NCBI RefSeq assembly: GCF_002197845.1
Contig: NZ_NIDE01000001.1
Location: forward strand, 868,001 to 932,000
Reading direction: 5' to 3'
Source of the DNA: Fimbriiglobus ruber
Lineage (GTDB): Bacteria > Planctomycetota > Planctomycetia > Gemmatales > Gemmataceae
Length of the DNA: 64,000 bases
Part shown: positions 18,519 to 27,090 of the stretch, piece after piece
Position numbering within the stretch: the first letter of the stretch is position 1
How the letters are laid out: each line of letters opens with the position of its first letter
Position numbers and translations under genes: made by a program
Notes under the pieces: model-generated
The model's input: the letters and a program-made list of their open reading frames with translations, nothing else
Told to the model about the DNA's origin: nothing
Database searches by the model: none

Positions 18519-19537
18519 ATCGCGCACAGTCCGCCTCCGCGGCGGCACACGGCCCGTCGACGAACGGTCCGCCCGAGGACGTCGGCCCGGCCCAAGAACT
18601 CGCCCGCGAGGCCCACGAACTCTATCGCCGGGTGGCCGATCAGGTTTCGCGGGTGGTCGTCGGCGCGGACGACGTCACGCAACAGTTGCTGATCGCGCTC
18701 CTGGCCGGCGGCCACGTCCTGCTCGAAGGCGTCCCGGGCGTGGCCAAAACGACGCTCTCGAAGGTGTTCGCCGGCCTCCTCGGCTGCGTGTACCACCGGG
18801 TGCAGTTCACGCCGGACCTGCTGCCGTCGGACGTGACGGGGGCGTCGATCCTCGACCGCAACGCGAACGATTTCGTCCTCCGCAAGGGGCCGATTTTCTG
18901 CCAGGTGCTGCTGGCGGACGAAATCAACCGTGCCCCGGCGAAGACGCAGGCCGCGCTGCTCGAAGCCATGCAGGAATACCAGGTCACCGTGGACGGGCAG
19001 ACGATCCCGCTCCCCCGGCCGTTCCTCGTTTTGGCGACGCAGAACCCGGTCGAGCAGGAGGGCGTGTACCGGCTGCCGGAGGCCCAACTCGACCGCTTCC
19101 TGCTCCGCGTCGAGATGGGGTATCCCGGGTTCGAGCATGAAGTGAACATGCTCAAACTCCACGGCCGGCCGCCCGCCGACCCGCCGTCGATGTTCGACGC
19201 CGACATGATCATCGCGCTCCAGGCCAAGTTGCCGAACGTGTTCGCGCGGGAAACCCTCTACCGTTACATCGTCGAACTGGCCGAGGCGACCCGGCGGCAC
19301 CCGGACGTCGCGCTCGGGGCCAGCCCCCGCGCGGCACTCTGCTTGCTCCGCTGCGCCCGCGCCCGCGCCGTCCTGCTCGGCCGACACTTCTGTACGCACG
19401 AGGACGTGCAAGCCATCGCCTACGGCGTCCTCGGGCACCGCCTGATCCTCCGGCCCGAGGCCGAAATTGAGGGCCGCAGCGTCGCGGACGTGGTGAAGGA
19501 CGTCCTGGCGGAAGTGAACGTCCTGGGGACGGGCTGA
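18515..19537 (+). CDS. MoxR-family AAA+ ATPase
   Basis: 340 residues from ATG 18515, overlapping the previous stop as ATGA. The MoxR form of Walker A, 'LLEGVPGVAKTTLSKVFAG', is followed by 'RVQFTPDLLPSDVTGASI', Walker B 'LLADEINRAPAKTQAALLEAMQEYQVTVDG', sensor 1 'FLVLATQNPVEQEGVYRLPEAQLDRF' and the C-terminal lid 'LGASPRAALCLLRCARARAVL'. MoxR ATPases act as chaperones for assembly or maturation of protein complexes, usually with a DUF58 partner, as here. It is very likely functional with its neighbours at the membrane. Confidence 0.92.
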   Translation: MNRAQSASAAAHGPSTNGPPEDVGPAQELAREAHELYRRVADQVSRVVVGADDVTQQLLIALLAGGHVLLEGVPGVAKTTLSKVFAGLLGCVYHRVQFTPDLLPSDVTGASILDRNANDFVLRKGPIFCQVLLADEINRAPAKTQAALLEAMQEYQVTVDGQTIPLPRPFLVLATQNPVEQEGVYRLPEAQLDRFLLRVEMGYPGFEHEVNMLKLHGRPPADPPSMFDADMIIALQAKLPNVFARETLYRYIVELAEATRRHPDVALGASPRAALCLLRCARARAVLLGRHFCTHEDVQAIAYGVLGHRLILRPEAEIEGRSVADVVKDVLAEVNVLGTG

Positions 19538-19587
19538 CCGGCCGCGTCGATCAGTCGACTTTCCGGCTCGTTGCGGCTTCTCCTTCT

Positions 19588-19615
19588 GCCGTCGGGGGTT
19601 TAAATCCCCGACGGC
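19588..19615 (+). terminator. 10-bp hairpin between the MoxR and DUF58 genes
   Basis: GCCGTCGGGG (19588-19597) and CCCCGACGGC (19606-19615) pair perfectly around GTTTAAAT. It has no long T-run, so it may be an intercistronic stability or attenuation element rather than a full terminator. Confidence 0.45.
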
Positions 19616-19644
19616 CCGCCGTTCTTCCTCCGAGGACGTATCGC

Positions 19645-21615
19645 TTGCTCACCGCGCGCGGTTGGTGGTTCGTGGCCGTGGTCGGCTTCATCACCCTGAA
19701 CGGGGTGCTTTGGGCCGGCCGCTACTCGGCCACGGTGCCGCTGATCGGCCTGACCCTCCTCGTGTGGTTTGCCTTTGAATGGCTGCTATTCGCGTATCGA
19801 TTCCGGGCCTGCGCCGACCGGATTGCGGTGACGCGCGTCCTCTTGCACGGCGACCGCCCGGTGCCGGCCGTCTGGGCCGGGACGAAGTGTACCGTCCGCG
19901 TCACGGTCACCTCCTACGGCACCGCCCGCCTGCCATTCGTCCACCTCCAGGACCGGAGCCCGAACGACGTGTCGTTCGCCGGCGGCGTTTATTCTCTGGC
20001 TCCCGGCGAACCGATCTCGCTGGAATATACACTCCGGACCGCCACCCCGGGGGTTCTCCGTTTTGAAGGGGTCTCGGTCCGCATCGCGGACGTAGCCGGT
20101 CTGTTTTACAAGCGGCTCTTCATCCGGAACCCGGTCGACTGCCTCGTCCTCCCGCCGTTGACCGACGACGAGGGGCGGCGCCGCGCGAACAAGCGCTTCA
20201 ACAGCTTACCCCCGCCCGGCGTCCACCGGCTGCGGCGGCCCGGCAACGGGAGCGAACTGCTCGACCTCCGCGAATACCGCCCGGGCGACCCGCCGAAGAT
20301 GATCGCCTGGAAGCCGTCCGCCCGGCGGGACAAGCTCATCATCAAGGAGTTCGAGAGCGACGTGCCCGTCCGGTGCGTGTTGTTCGTGGACGCCTCGAAC
20401 GGCGCGCGGGTCGGGCCGCCGGGGGCGGCGCCCGTCGTCCGGCTCGCCGGGATCGCTTCGGGCGTCGCCCAGGCGGCGGCTGCGAACCGCGATCTGGTCG
20501 GCCTGACGGTTTTCGACGAGGAAACGACCGCGGCCACGCCGCCCGCCCGTACGCGGGTCCACACGATCAACCTCCTCCGCACCCTGGCCATCGCCGCCGG
20601 CCGCCGGCCCGACCCCCGGCACACCGACGCCGACCTCGTCGCCCGGTACGCCCACCCGGTCGCGCAAGAACTGTACCCGGACCTGCTCGCCAAGGACGTC
20701 AACTCCCGCCCGGTCGCGATGTTTTGGCTGCCGATCGTCGACAGCGGGTGGCTCTGGGTCGTCATGGGATTGTTGGTGCTGAGCGGGTATCTCACGAGCC
20801 GCGCCGCGTGGATGAACGCCGTGGTCGGGTCGATGCGGGACTACGTGCCGCGGTCCGGGTCGCCGTGGGTGAACGTCGCGGTATTTATGCTGCTCGTCCT
20901 GCCGATCCTGTGCGCGCCGAGCATCCTGGCCGGCTTCGTCTGGCTCCTGCACGGCGTGCGCGGGTTCTTCCCGCCGCGGGCTCCGATGATGTCCCGGCGG
21001 AAGCAGCTCGGGGCGCTGTTCGCCGGACGGGACGGCACCGGCCCGGCCGCGGTCGAGCGGCACCAGTACGACGACGAGTTCTTTGTGGCCCGGGCGACAC
21101 GGTTTCTGCAAACCCATCGGGTGGACCTGCCGATCGTCCTGCACGACAAAAACGGGAACTACCGGTTTCGGAGCGAGCGTAAAATCGACGTCCTCGCCGG
21201 GGCGCTCATCCGCGCCGTGGGGCGGGCGCGGGACAACGAGTTGTACGTGATCCTGGCGGACCTGGCCGAACTCGGCGACGATTTAGACCCCGTCATCCGC
21301 GCCATCGGCGTCGCGAAGGCCCGTCACCATTCGGTCCTGGTGATCGTCCCCTGGCCGCCCGACGTGCCCCCGCCGGCCGCAGTTTCGTCGGACGACGACG
21401 GGCGGAAGGGCGGCTGGCCGGATCAACACAAGACGGTTCGTCTCGGGACCGTGGTGCGGATGGTGCTTGCGCACCGCTATCAAAAAGGATTTGCCCGCGT
21501 TCGGGTCGCGCTCGCGCGGGCCGGGGCGACGGTCGTCCGGGCCGACGACGGCGACCCGGTCCGCCTGATTCTGGAGCGTATGGACCGGGTCCGCGGTGCG
21601 AGGACGCGGTCGTGA
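19645..21615 (+). CDS. DUF58 domain membrane protein with inserted membrane segments
   Basis: 656 residues from TTG 19645, preceded by a GAGG site. Two N-terminal membrane helices ('WWFVAVVGFITLNGVLWAG', 'LIGLTLLVWFAFEWLLFAY') precede the DUF58 signature 'GVHRLRRPGNGSELLDLREYRPGDPPKMIAWKPSARRDKLIIKEFESD', followed by a von Willebrand A-like start 'RCVLFVDASNG'. The A-like region is split by about 200 residues containing two further membrane helices (about 370-440) and resumes near 'VDLPIVLHDKNGNYRFRSERKIDVLAGALIRAVG'. Ordinary DUF58 proteins are 300-450 residues, so this is an enlarged form. It is the probable partner of the MoxR ATPase upstream. Confidence 0.8.
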   Translation: MLTARGWWFVAVVGFITLNGVLWAGRYSATVPLIGLTLLVWFAFEWLLFAYRFRACADRIAVTRVLLHGDRPVPAVWAGTKCTVRVTVTSYGTARLPFVHLQDRSPNDVSFAGGVYSLAPGEPISLEYTLRTATPGVLRFEGVSVRIADVAGLFYKRLFIRNPVDCLVLPPLTDDEGRRRANKRFNSLPPPGVHRLRRPGNGSELLDLREYRPGDPPKMIAWKPSARRDKLIIKEFESDVPVRCVLFVDASNGARVGPPGAAPVVRLAGIASGVAQAAAANRDLVGLTVFDEETTAATPPARTRVHTINLLRTLAIAAGRRPDPRHTDADLVARYAHPVAQELYPDLLAKDVNSRPVAMFWLPIVDSGWLWVVMGLLVLSGYLTSRAAWMNAVVGSMRDYVPRSGSPWVNVAVFMLLVLPILCAPSILAGFVWLLHGVRGFFPPRAPMMSRRKQLGALFAGRDGTGPAAVERHQYDDEFFVARATRFLQTHRVDLPIVLHDKNGNYRFRSERKIDVLAGALIRAVGRARDNELYVILADLAELGDDLDPVIRAIGVAKARHHSVLVIVPWPPDVPPPAAVSSDDDGRKGGWPDQHKTVRLGTVVRMVLAHRYQKGFARVRVALARAGATVVRADDGDPVRLILERMDRVRGARTRS

Positions 21616-22625
21616 GCCCGTCACCCCGCCCCAAGCGGCCCGCGGCCAAATCCGTGTGGGCCGAATCGTTGGCCCGGTTCAACGACCCGGCCGCCCGGAC
21701 GTACGTCTTCCTGGGCATGGGCGCGCTGCTCGTAGTCGGGACGACGGTCTTTTTGAACAACGGTCCGCTGGCCGCGATTTTGCCGTGTCTTCTCGCCGTG
21801 GCCGGCCTCCTGGTGCGGCAGCAGACCGCGATGCCGATTCTGTTCTTAGTTTCGCTCGCCGCCTTGATCATCGACCCGGTGAACCTCTGGCTCTACGGCA
21901 GCCGGTCCATCTCGGACATTCCGCGGAGCCACTTCCGGCTCACGGATCTGATACTCGCGGTCGCGGTTACCGTTTACTTCCTCAGTCAGTTTCGCCTGTT
22001 CTCCCTCACCTCCCAGGCGATGCCGTCGGACACCCCGGGCGGAGGTGTGCGGCCCGGCGGGCTGATCGTTCGTCCCGGGGGCAACGTGCCGGACGACGAG
22101 ATCGCGCGCCTGCTCATGCTGGCTGCCGGGTGCGCGATCGCGGCCCAGTTTGTATGGGCGTTCCTGGCACTCCGGGTGGATTTTCGTGCGGTGCCCCCTC
22201 TCACTATCGCGAAATACGGCAGCCCGACCGAACCGGGTAACCCGAGCCAGGATTGGAGCCGCTTCTTGATTTTCGCCGGCATCGTAGCGGCGGTAGTGGT
22301 CCCGGCCGGATTGGTGTTCTGGTACTGGCGGTTGAACCGGCTCACCGCGCCCGAAGCCCGCATGATTCTGCTCGACATTCTGTGGCGGGAAGGGCGGCGG
22401 GAATTCAACCGACAGGAAAAGTGGCGGGCGTGGGGGCGGACAAGCGCCCGGCCGGTGGAAGCGCCGCTGCCGAAACTCCGGCCGCGGGCGGTGCCACAAC
22501 CGACGACTGCGAAACGACGAGGCTGCGCGTCCGCAATCATCACGACAGGGTGCCTGCTACTCGTCGCGATGGGTATCGCCGGGGCGAGTATTGCCCTGAT
22601 CATTTTTATCACCAGTCGCAGATAA
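21612..22625 (+). CDS. Multi-pass membrane protein of unknown function in the MoxR/DUF58 operon
   Basis: 337 residues from GTG 21612, overlapping the DUF58 stop as GTGA. About seven hydrophobic segments are visible, including 'TYVFLGMGALLVVGTTVFL', 'AAILPCLLAVAGLLV', 'LFLVSLAALIIDPVNLWLYG', 'LILAVAVTVYFLSQFRLF', 'LIFAGIVAAVVVPAGLVFWYWRL' and the C-terminal 'IITTGCLLLVAMGIAGASIALIIFI'. No family is recognised. Tight coupling to DUF58 and MoxR suggests it belongs to the same membrane complex (inference). Confidence 0.7.
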   Translation: MSPSPRPKRPAAKSVWAESLARFNDPAARTYVFLGMGALLVVGTTVFLNNGPLAAILPCLLAVAGLLVRQQTAMPILFLVSLAALIIDPVNLWLYGSRSISDIPRSHFRLTDLILAVAVTVYFLSQFRLFSLTSQAMPSDTPGGGVRPGGLIVRPGGNVPDDEIARLLMLAAGCAIAAQFVWAFLALRVDFRAVPPLTIAKYGSPTEPGNPSQDWSRFLIFAGIVAAVVVPAGLVFWYWRLNRLTAPEARMILLDILWREGRREFNRQEKWRAWGRTSARPVEAPLPKLRPRAVPQPTTAKRRGCASAIITTGCLLLVAMGIAGASIALIIFITSRR

Positions 22626-22664
22626 GAGGCGAAGAGCCCGAGCGGTTCGTTTAAGGGGGATGCG

Positions 22665-22988
22665 ATGGGCGTTTGGTTGCGAGAGGCGGCGGGGTGGGTC
22701 TTGCTCGGGGTCGGGCTGGCCGCGTTCGCCGTCGACTACTTCGTGTTCCTCCTGAGCCGACTCATCATCGAGGGCGTGATCCTCGCGTTGATCGGGTGGG
22801 CGGTGCTTCGCGCCGGGATGCACCTCCTCAAAGTGGCCATGGCCGCACGAGCGGCGCGGGAGGCCGGGCGCATGCCGGACGGCCCGCGGGCCCACGGAGC
22901 GCGGCCGACCGCGATGTTGGCCGGTGGCACGCCCGCCCACCCGGGTCGGCCGCGCCCCCCCGTCGTGCCCGGGCCGACCGGATCATGA
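22665..22988 (+). CDS. Small two-helix membrane protein
   Basis: 107 residues. Two hydrophobic helices ('AAGWVLLGVGLAAFAVDYFVFLL' and 'LIIEGVILALIGWAVLRAGMHLL') are followed by a basic, Pro/Gly-rich cytoplasmic tail. Not recognised. Start ATG 22665 follows AAGGGG. Its stop overlaps the start of the HAD gene as ATGA. Confidence 0.6.
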   Translation: MGVWLREAAGWVLLGVGLAAFAVDYFVFLLSRLIIEGVILALIGWAVLRAGMHLLKVAMAARAAREAGRMPDGPRAHGARPTAMLAGGTPAHPGRPRPPVVPGPTGS

Positions 22989-23734
22989 TTCCGTCCACTC
23001 CCACGCCGTCGTTCGTTTTACCCGCCGCCGTCCGCGCCGTGTTTTTTGACGCGGTTGGTACGGTTCTCCACCCCGAGCCCGGAGCGCCGGCGGTGTACGC
23101 CGATGCGGCCGCCCGGTACGGCATCTCCGCCGACCCGGCTACCGTTCTGGAGCGGTTTCGGGCGGCCTACCTCCGCGAAGAAGCCGTCGACGCCCGCACC
23201 GGTTGGGCGACGAGTGAGGCGCGAGAACTCGCGCGGTGGCAGACGATCGTCCGCGAGACACTGCCCGGCGCGCCGGCCGAATGCTTCGACTTGCTTTACC
23301 AGCACTTCGCGAACCCCGCCGGGTGGCGCGTCCCGGACCGGGCGGCCGAGGTGTTCGCCGCCTTGACGAGCCGCGGACTGATCCTCGGGCTGGCCTCGAA
23401 CTACGACTCCCGATTAGACACGGTTCTCGCCGGGCGCCACGAACTGGCGGCCCTGCGCGATCGCGTGGTCGTGAGTTCCCGCCTCGGGGTGCGGAAGCCG
23501 GGCGCGGCTTTTTTTCAGCACCTTCTCCGCGTCGCGGCGTGCGAACCGGGCGAGATGCTGTACGTCGGAGACGACCGGGATAACGACTTCGACGGGGCGG
23601 CGGCCGCCGGACTCCGCGCGGTCTTGCTCGACCCCAAGAACCGCCACCCCGATGTCACCCCGCGGATCACGGCGTTAACCGACTTACTGACGACTGCGCT
23701 CGAAACTAAACGCCCCGGTGGATCTTTACAATAG
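22985..23734 (+). CDS. HAD-family hydrolase with its last codons supplied by the IS630 element
   Basis: 249 residues from ATG 22985. HAD motif I is 'VFFDAVGTVLHPEP', motif II is in 'LILGLASNYDSRL', and motifs III and IV are 'VVSSRLGVRKPGAAFFQHLLR' and 'MLYVGDDRDNDFDGAAAAGLRAVLL'. It is a phosphatase-like HAD protein; the substrate is unknown. The final 16 residues (from the Leu after 'ALTDL') are encoded by the left end of the inserted IS. Removing the element and one TA gives '...ALTDLLA' and a TGA stop, so only a short tail is foreign and activity is probably unaffected. Confidence 0.85.
   Translation: MIPSTPTPSFVLPAAVRAVFFDAVGTVLHPEPGAPAVYADAAARYGISADPATVLERFRAAYLREEAVDARTGWATSEARELARWQTIVRETLPGAPAECFDLLYQHFANPAGWRVPDRAAEVFAALTSRGLILGLASNYDSRLDTVLAGRHELAALRDRVVVSSRLGVRKPGAAFFQHLLRVAACEPGEMLYVGDDRDNDFDGAAAAGLRAVLLDPKNRHPDVTPRITALTDLLTTALETKRPGGSLQ
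23687..23711 (+). repeat. Left terminal inverted repeat of the IS630 element
   Basis: Matches the complement of 24750-24774 at 23 of 25 positions, the two mismatches being adjacent. It encodes residues near the C-terminus of the HAD protein. Confidence 0.88.
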
Positions 23735-23739
23735 GAGAC

Positions 23740-24741
23740 ATGAAACACCCCCATGATTGGCGCGAATGGCGCCGCCTTCGGGCGTGGTACTTGTTCCAGC
23801 ATGGCTGGACCGAACGCGAGATCGCCGAGGCGTTGGGAGCGTCCAAGGGTGCGGTGAGCCAGTGGTTGGCGAAAGCTCGGAACGGAGGACGCCAAGCCCT
23901 ACTTTCGGGCGTCCGTGGAACGCACGCCAAGTTGACCGCGGAGCAAAAAAGGCGGATCCCCGATTTCCTGTGGCATGGCCCGGAAGCGTACGGCTTTCGC
24001 GGTGAGGTGTGGACGTGCCCCCGCGTCGTAGACGTTCTGGCGCGTGAATTCGGCGTGACGTACCACCGCGATCACGTGTCGCGCATACTCAAGGATCTGG
24101 GATGGACCCCGCAAATACCGATCACGCGGGCCATTCAACGCGACGAAGTCGCCATTGCCCACTGGCGGACCGACGTGTGGCCGGAGTTGCGTCAGCGTGC
24201 CGTGGCCGAACACCGCACTCTGGTTTTTGTCGATGAATCGGGCTTCTACTTGTTGCCGAGCGTGGTCCGCACCTATGGACCCCAAGGGCACACGCCCGTC
24301 GTTGCGAAAACGTTGACCCGCGATCACCTGTCGGTGATGGCGGGACTAACGCCCGCCGGAGCGCTGTACACGTTGGTTCGTCGCGAGTCGCTGTCGAGTT
24401 CGGAAAGTGTGGTCTTTCTGAAGCATGTACTCATACAAGCGGGCAAGAAATTGCTGGTCATCTGGGATGGCTCGCCGATCCACCGCTGGGGAGCCGTTCG
24501 CGCGTTCTTGGCGGAGGAAGGGGCGAAGCGAATCCATTTGGAGGTCCTGCCCGGTTACGCTCCGGACCTGAGCCCTTTGGATCAAGGATGTTGGCACCAT
24601 TTGAAGGATGTCGAGATGGCCAACCTCTCGTGTCGAGACATGGAGGAATTGCATCTGGAATTTGACCTCGCGGTGGGTCGCCTGCGGCAAAAGCCGCGGT
24701 TGATTCGATCGTTCTTCGCCGCCGCAGGGTTGGCCCTGTGA
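23740..24741 (+). CDS. IS630-family transposase
   Basis: 333 residues in a single intact frame. The N-terminal helix-turn-helix 'WTEREIAEALGASKGAVSQWLAKAR' binds the repeats, and a second winged part follows ('RVVDVLAREFGVTYHRDHVSRILKDLGW'). The DDE-type catalytic domain has Asp165 in 'LVFVDESGFYLLP', Asp243 in 'LLVIWDGSPIHR', and an Asp (281) rather than Glu in the third position within 'PDLSPLDQGCWHHLK'. It is a cut-and-paste transposase. It looks functional; AGGAG (AATAGGAGACATG) precedes the start. Confidence 0.92.
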   Translation: MKHPHDWREWRRLRAWYLFQHGWTEREIAEALGASKGAVSQWLAKARNGGRQALLSGVRGTHAKLTAEQKRRIPDFLWHGPEAYGFRGEVWTCPRVVDVLAREFGVTYHRDHVSRILKDLGWTPQIPITRAIQRDEVAIAHWRTDVWPELRQRAVAEHRTLVFVDESGFYLLPSVVRTYGPQGHTPVVAKTLTRDHLSVMAGLTPAGALYTLVRRESLSSSESVVFLKHVLIQAGKKLLVIWDGSPIHRWGAVRAFLAEEGAKRIHLEVLPGYAPDLSPLDQGCWHHLKDVEMANLSCRDMEELHLEFDLAVGRLRQKPRLIRSFFAAAGLAL

Positions 24742-24749
24742 CGGTTCAA

Positions 24750-24774
24750 GTTTAGTTTCGAGCGCAGCTGTCAG
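24750..24774 (-). repeat. Right terminal inverted repeat of the IS630 element
   Basis: Complement of the left repeat with two adjacent mismatches. Its last bases supply the final Tyr codon (in part) and the TGA stop of the minus-strand gene beyond. Confidence 0.88.
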
Positions 24775-27023
24775 TACTTGCTTGACACCCGGTCGGCCGG
24801 AACCTCTTCCATCCGGAACTTCGCGACGAAGAACGTGAGGTGCCGGGACTCCTGGAGAACGTACGAGTCGGGCTGACGGCATTTGAAATGAACCGGGTGC
24901 CGGCCCGGTGGTATGACAAACGTATAGGTTTTCGGCTGGCTGGTCTGGTTGACCGGCAATCGATCGGTCCAGAAATCACTTTCGATCCGTAAGTCTGCGG
25001 AAGCCTCGTAAAAAGTGCGGAATACCATTTCGGCGCGGAATGCCCGGGGTCGATCGGTCGGGTTCACGAATATTGCGAGTCCGGTCGGGCCGCACCATCG
25101 GTGGTCGTCCTCGTGGCCCAACGGCTCGAAGCTGTAAAACCCTTTCAACCACAGCACGCTAACGAGTTCCGCCTCGCGCCTGGCTTCGATGTCGTAATCG
25201 CCACCGAGTTTCGCGCGCAGGCGATCGCGGTATGGGCGGAGGTCAAAGAAGATCTGCCTCTGATCCGGGTGCAAGATCCTGGGAACGTCCGGGCCGAGTT
25301 CCGTGAACAGTTCGGCGAGGAGTTGGTCCGCGGCGGCGACCGTATAGCCGCGAGTATCAACGAACACGCCGTCGAAGTCTCGCAGCACGATCCGCCGCAG
25401 CATGTCCGGGACCGGTGCGGACGCCACCGACCGCTGCCAGGCGTCGGCTTCCCGCCCCTTCATCGCCCCGTTGCTCCAACGAACCGTCCGCGTGAACAGG
25501 TAGCCCCGCACGTGGTCGTACAGGTGCGAAAAATCCTTTCCCCACGGCGTTTCCGGGTACGGGTAGAAAGGCAGGGTGAAGACCGATCCACCAGCCAGGG
25601 CGTCTTCGATCTGGGCGAAGTACGCGGAGTCAGCCCGGTAGCGAGCGGCCGCATCAGCAGTCACGTTCGGGGCAGTTGTGTTGAACCATCTGGCGTCCGT
25701 CTGGTCCCAGATCCCGAAAATGGCGACACCGATCGCCGTCGGCCACGCGACCCTTCGGGCCCACCCGGTGCGGCTGGCGAAGAAGCGGTCTAACAACCAG
25801 CACGAAGCAAACACGCCGAAGAAAGCGATGTAAATGCTGATCCGGTTGTAACAGCGGACCTGTGGACTGACGAGTTGGTTGAACAGCGCCCCGAGCCCGC
25901 CGATGGTGCCTAACAGGACCGCGAACAGCGTCAGAAACGCCATCGGACCGAGGGGCCAGCGGCGGCGGACCGGGGCGAGCGCCAGGGCAACCAGAACGAT
26001 GACGCCGAGTGCCGGGATCAGGCCGAGCGTACTCCATTCGTTTTCGTTTTGGAGCGGGCGAGTCTCGGAGTTGTACGCGGTTCGCAGGGCGCCCCAGGTT
26101 TTGCTGTGGTGGGCGGTCACCGGGAGGACGAGGTGGGCCAGTTTCATCCCGTACGTCTCGGCCTCCTCCGGCGTCCTGGCGGTCGGTTCGGAATTAACCC
26201 CGTTGCGAATCTGGTACGCGATCGCCGGCGCGTGGTTCACCACCCCAGCCGCGACGACGACCGCCGTGACCGCCGCGGCGCTCGCCATCGCCCGCCACGT
26301 TCCGAGGGCGACCCACGCATACAACCCGGCCGCAACCAACAGCGCGCAGGCGAAGAATGCGTAATAGGCTCCGGCCGAGGCGGTCGCGGCGCCGATCGCG
26401 ACCACGGCTGCCACGTCCCACGCGAAGATTTTTGGTCGATAACGTCCGTCGGCGTCCTGGCGGAAGAACGGCAACCGACCCTGGCAGACCCAGAGCGTCA
26501 CCATGAGGGTGAGCGGGACGACGAAATAGGCCGCCAGGAAGTAGTGGCTCAGGCCGCGCAGGTAGTGGTACGGCTGGAATGCGTACAGCAAGCCGCCAAG
26601 CCCGGCGAACGGGACGGACAACCCGAAATGACGGAGGACGTACATCGCCGTCAGGACGGTGAGCGGGTACGTGAGGATGTGGTACAGGTTGTACGCCGGG
26701 ACCGGGTCGTGAAAGATTTGGCCCAGCACCCAAATCAGATAGAAGTGGAGGTGGTCAACGACCGGGAAGTCGTGCAACTCCTGAATGCCGGGTGCCCCGA
26801 GCCGTTCCGTGCGCCAGTGGCTGCCCCGCTCGATCATGGACTTCACCATCGGCAGGATCAACAGCACGTCGCCGTCGTACTGCAGGGGTGCCCACAGGTC
26901 CGCGCGGTCGAGCCGCAAGCCGACCACCAGGATCACGACCGAAGCCAGCATGAAAAGCAGGTAGGCTCCCACCGCGCGGAGCGGGCGACTGGGCTCGGGG
27001 GTGGGGGCGGGAACGTCGGACAC
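24771..27023 (-). CDS. GT-C/YfhO-like multi-pass membrane protein (copy A)
   Basis: 750 residues from GTG 27023, chosen because GAGG lies 6 bases upstream; the frame extends to 27263, but that part overlaps the neighbouring gene. About twelve membrane segments alternate with loops. Near the N-terminus 'LRLDRADLWAPLQYDGDVLLILPMVKSMIE' has the acidic first loop typical of GT-C-type membrane glycosyltransferases. A soluble C-terminal part ('GGSVFTLPFYPYPETPWGKDFSHLYDHVRGYLFTRTVRW...') follows. It is a clear paralogue of the next gene and resembles uncharacterised bacterial YfhO-like proteins; sugar transfer is inferred. Its original TAA stop has been changed by the IS630 insertion to add a Tyr before TGA. 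Confidence 0.62.
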   Translation of the reverse strand: MSDVPAPTPEPSRPLRAVGAYLLFMLASVVILVVGLRLDRADLWAPLQYDGDVLLILPMVKSMIERGSHWRTERLGAPGIQELHDFPVVDHLHFYLIWVLGQIFHDPVPAYNLYHILTYPLTVLTAMYVLRHFGLSVPFAGLGGLLYAFQPYHYLRGLSHYFLAAYFVVPLTLMVTLWVCQGRLPFFRQDADGRYRPKIFAWDVAAVVAIGAATASAGAYYAFFACALLVAAGLYAWVALGTWRAMASAAAVTAVVVAAGVVNHAPAIAYQIRNGVNSEPTARTPEEAETYGMKLAHLVLPVTAHHSKTWGALRTAYNSETRPLQNENEWSTLGLIPALGVIVLVALALAPVRRRWPLGPMAFLTLFAVLLGTIGGLGALFNQLVSPQVRCYNRISIYIAFFGVFASCWLLDRFFASRTGWARRVAWPTAIGVAIFGIWDQTDARWFNTTAPNVTADAAARYRADSAYFAQIEDALAGGSVFTLPFYPYPETPWGKDFSHLYDHVRGYLFTRTVRWSNGAMKGREADAWQRSVASAPVPDMLRRIVLRDFDGVFVDTRGYTVAAADQLLAELFTELGPDVPRILHPDQRQIFFDLRPYRDRLRAKLGGDYDIEARREAELVSVLWLKGFYSFEPLGHEDDHRWCGPTGLAIFVNPTDRPRAFRAEMVFRTFYEASADLRIESDFWTDRLPVNQTSQPKTYTFVIPPGRHPVHFKCRQPDSYVLQESRHLTFFVAKFRMEEVPADRVSSKY

Positions 27024-27090
27024 GGTGGGCCTCAGCACGGTCGGCGTGGCGAATGTTTGAAGGCTCTGGCGGTTGGCCGTCGTAGCCGGG

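Larger units (their letters stand above)
23687..24774. mobile_element. IS630-family insertion sequence, complete, 1088 bp
   Basis: Terminal inverted repeats of 25 bp (23687-23711 and 24750-24774, 23 of 25 matching; both outer ends read CTGAC inward and share the 18-base core CTGCGCTCGAAACTAAAC) flank one transposase gene. A TA dinucleotide stands immediately outside each end (23685-23686, 24775-24776), the target duplication expected for IS630/Tc1-type elements. The insertion point lies where the stop codons of two convergent genes met. Confidence 0.9.
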
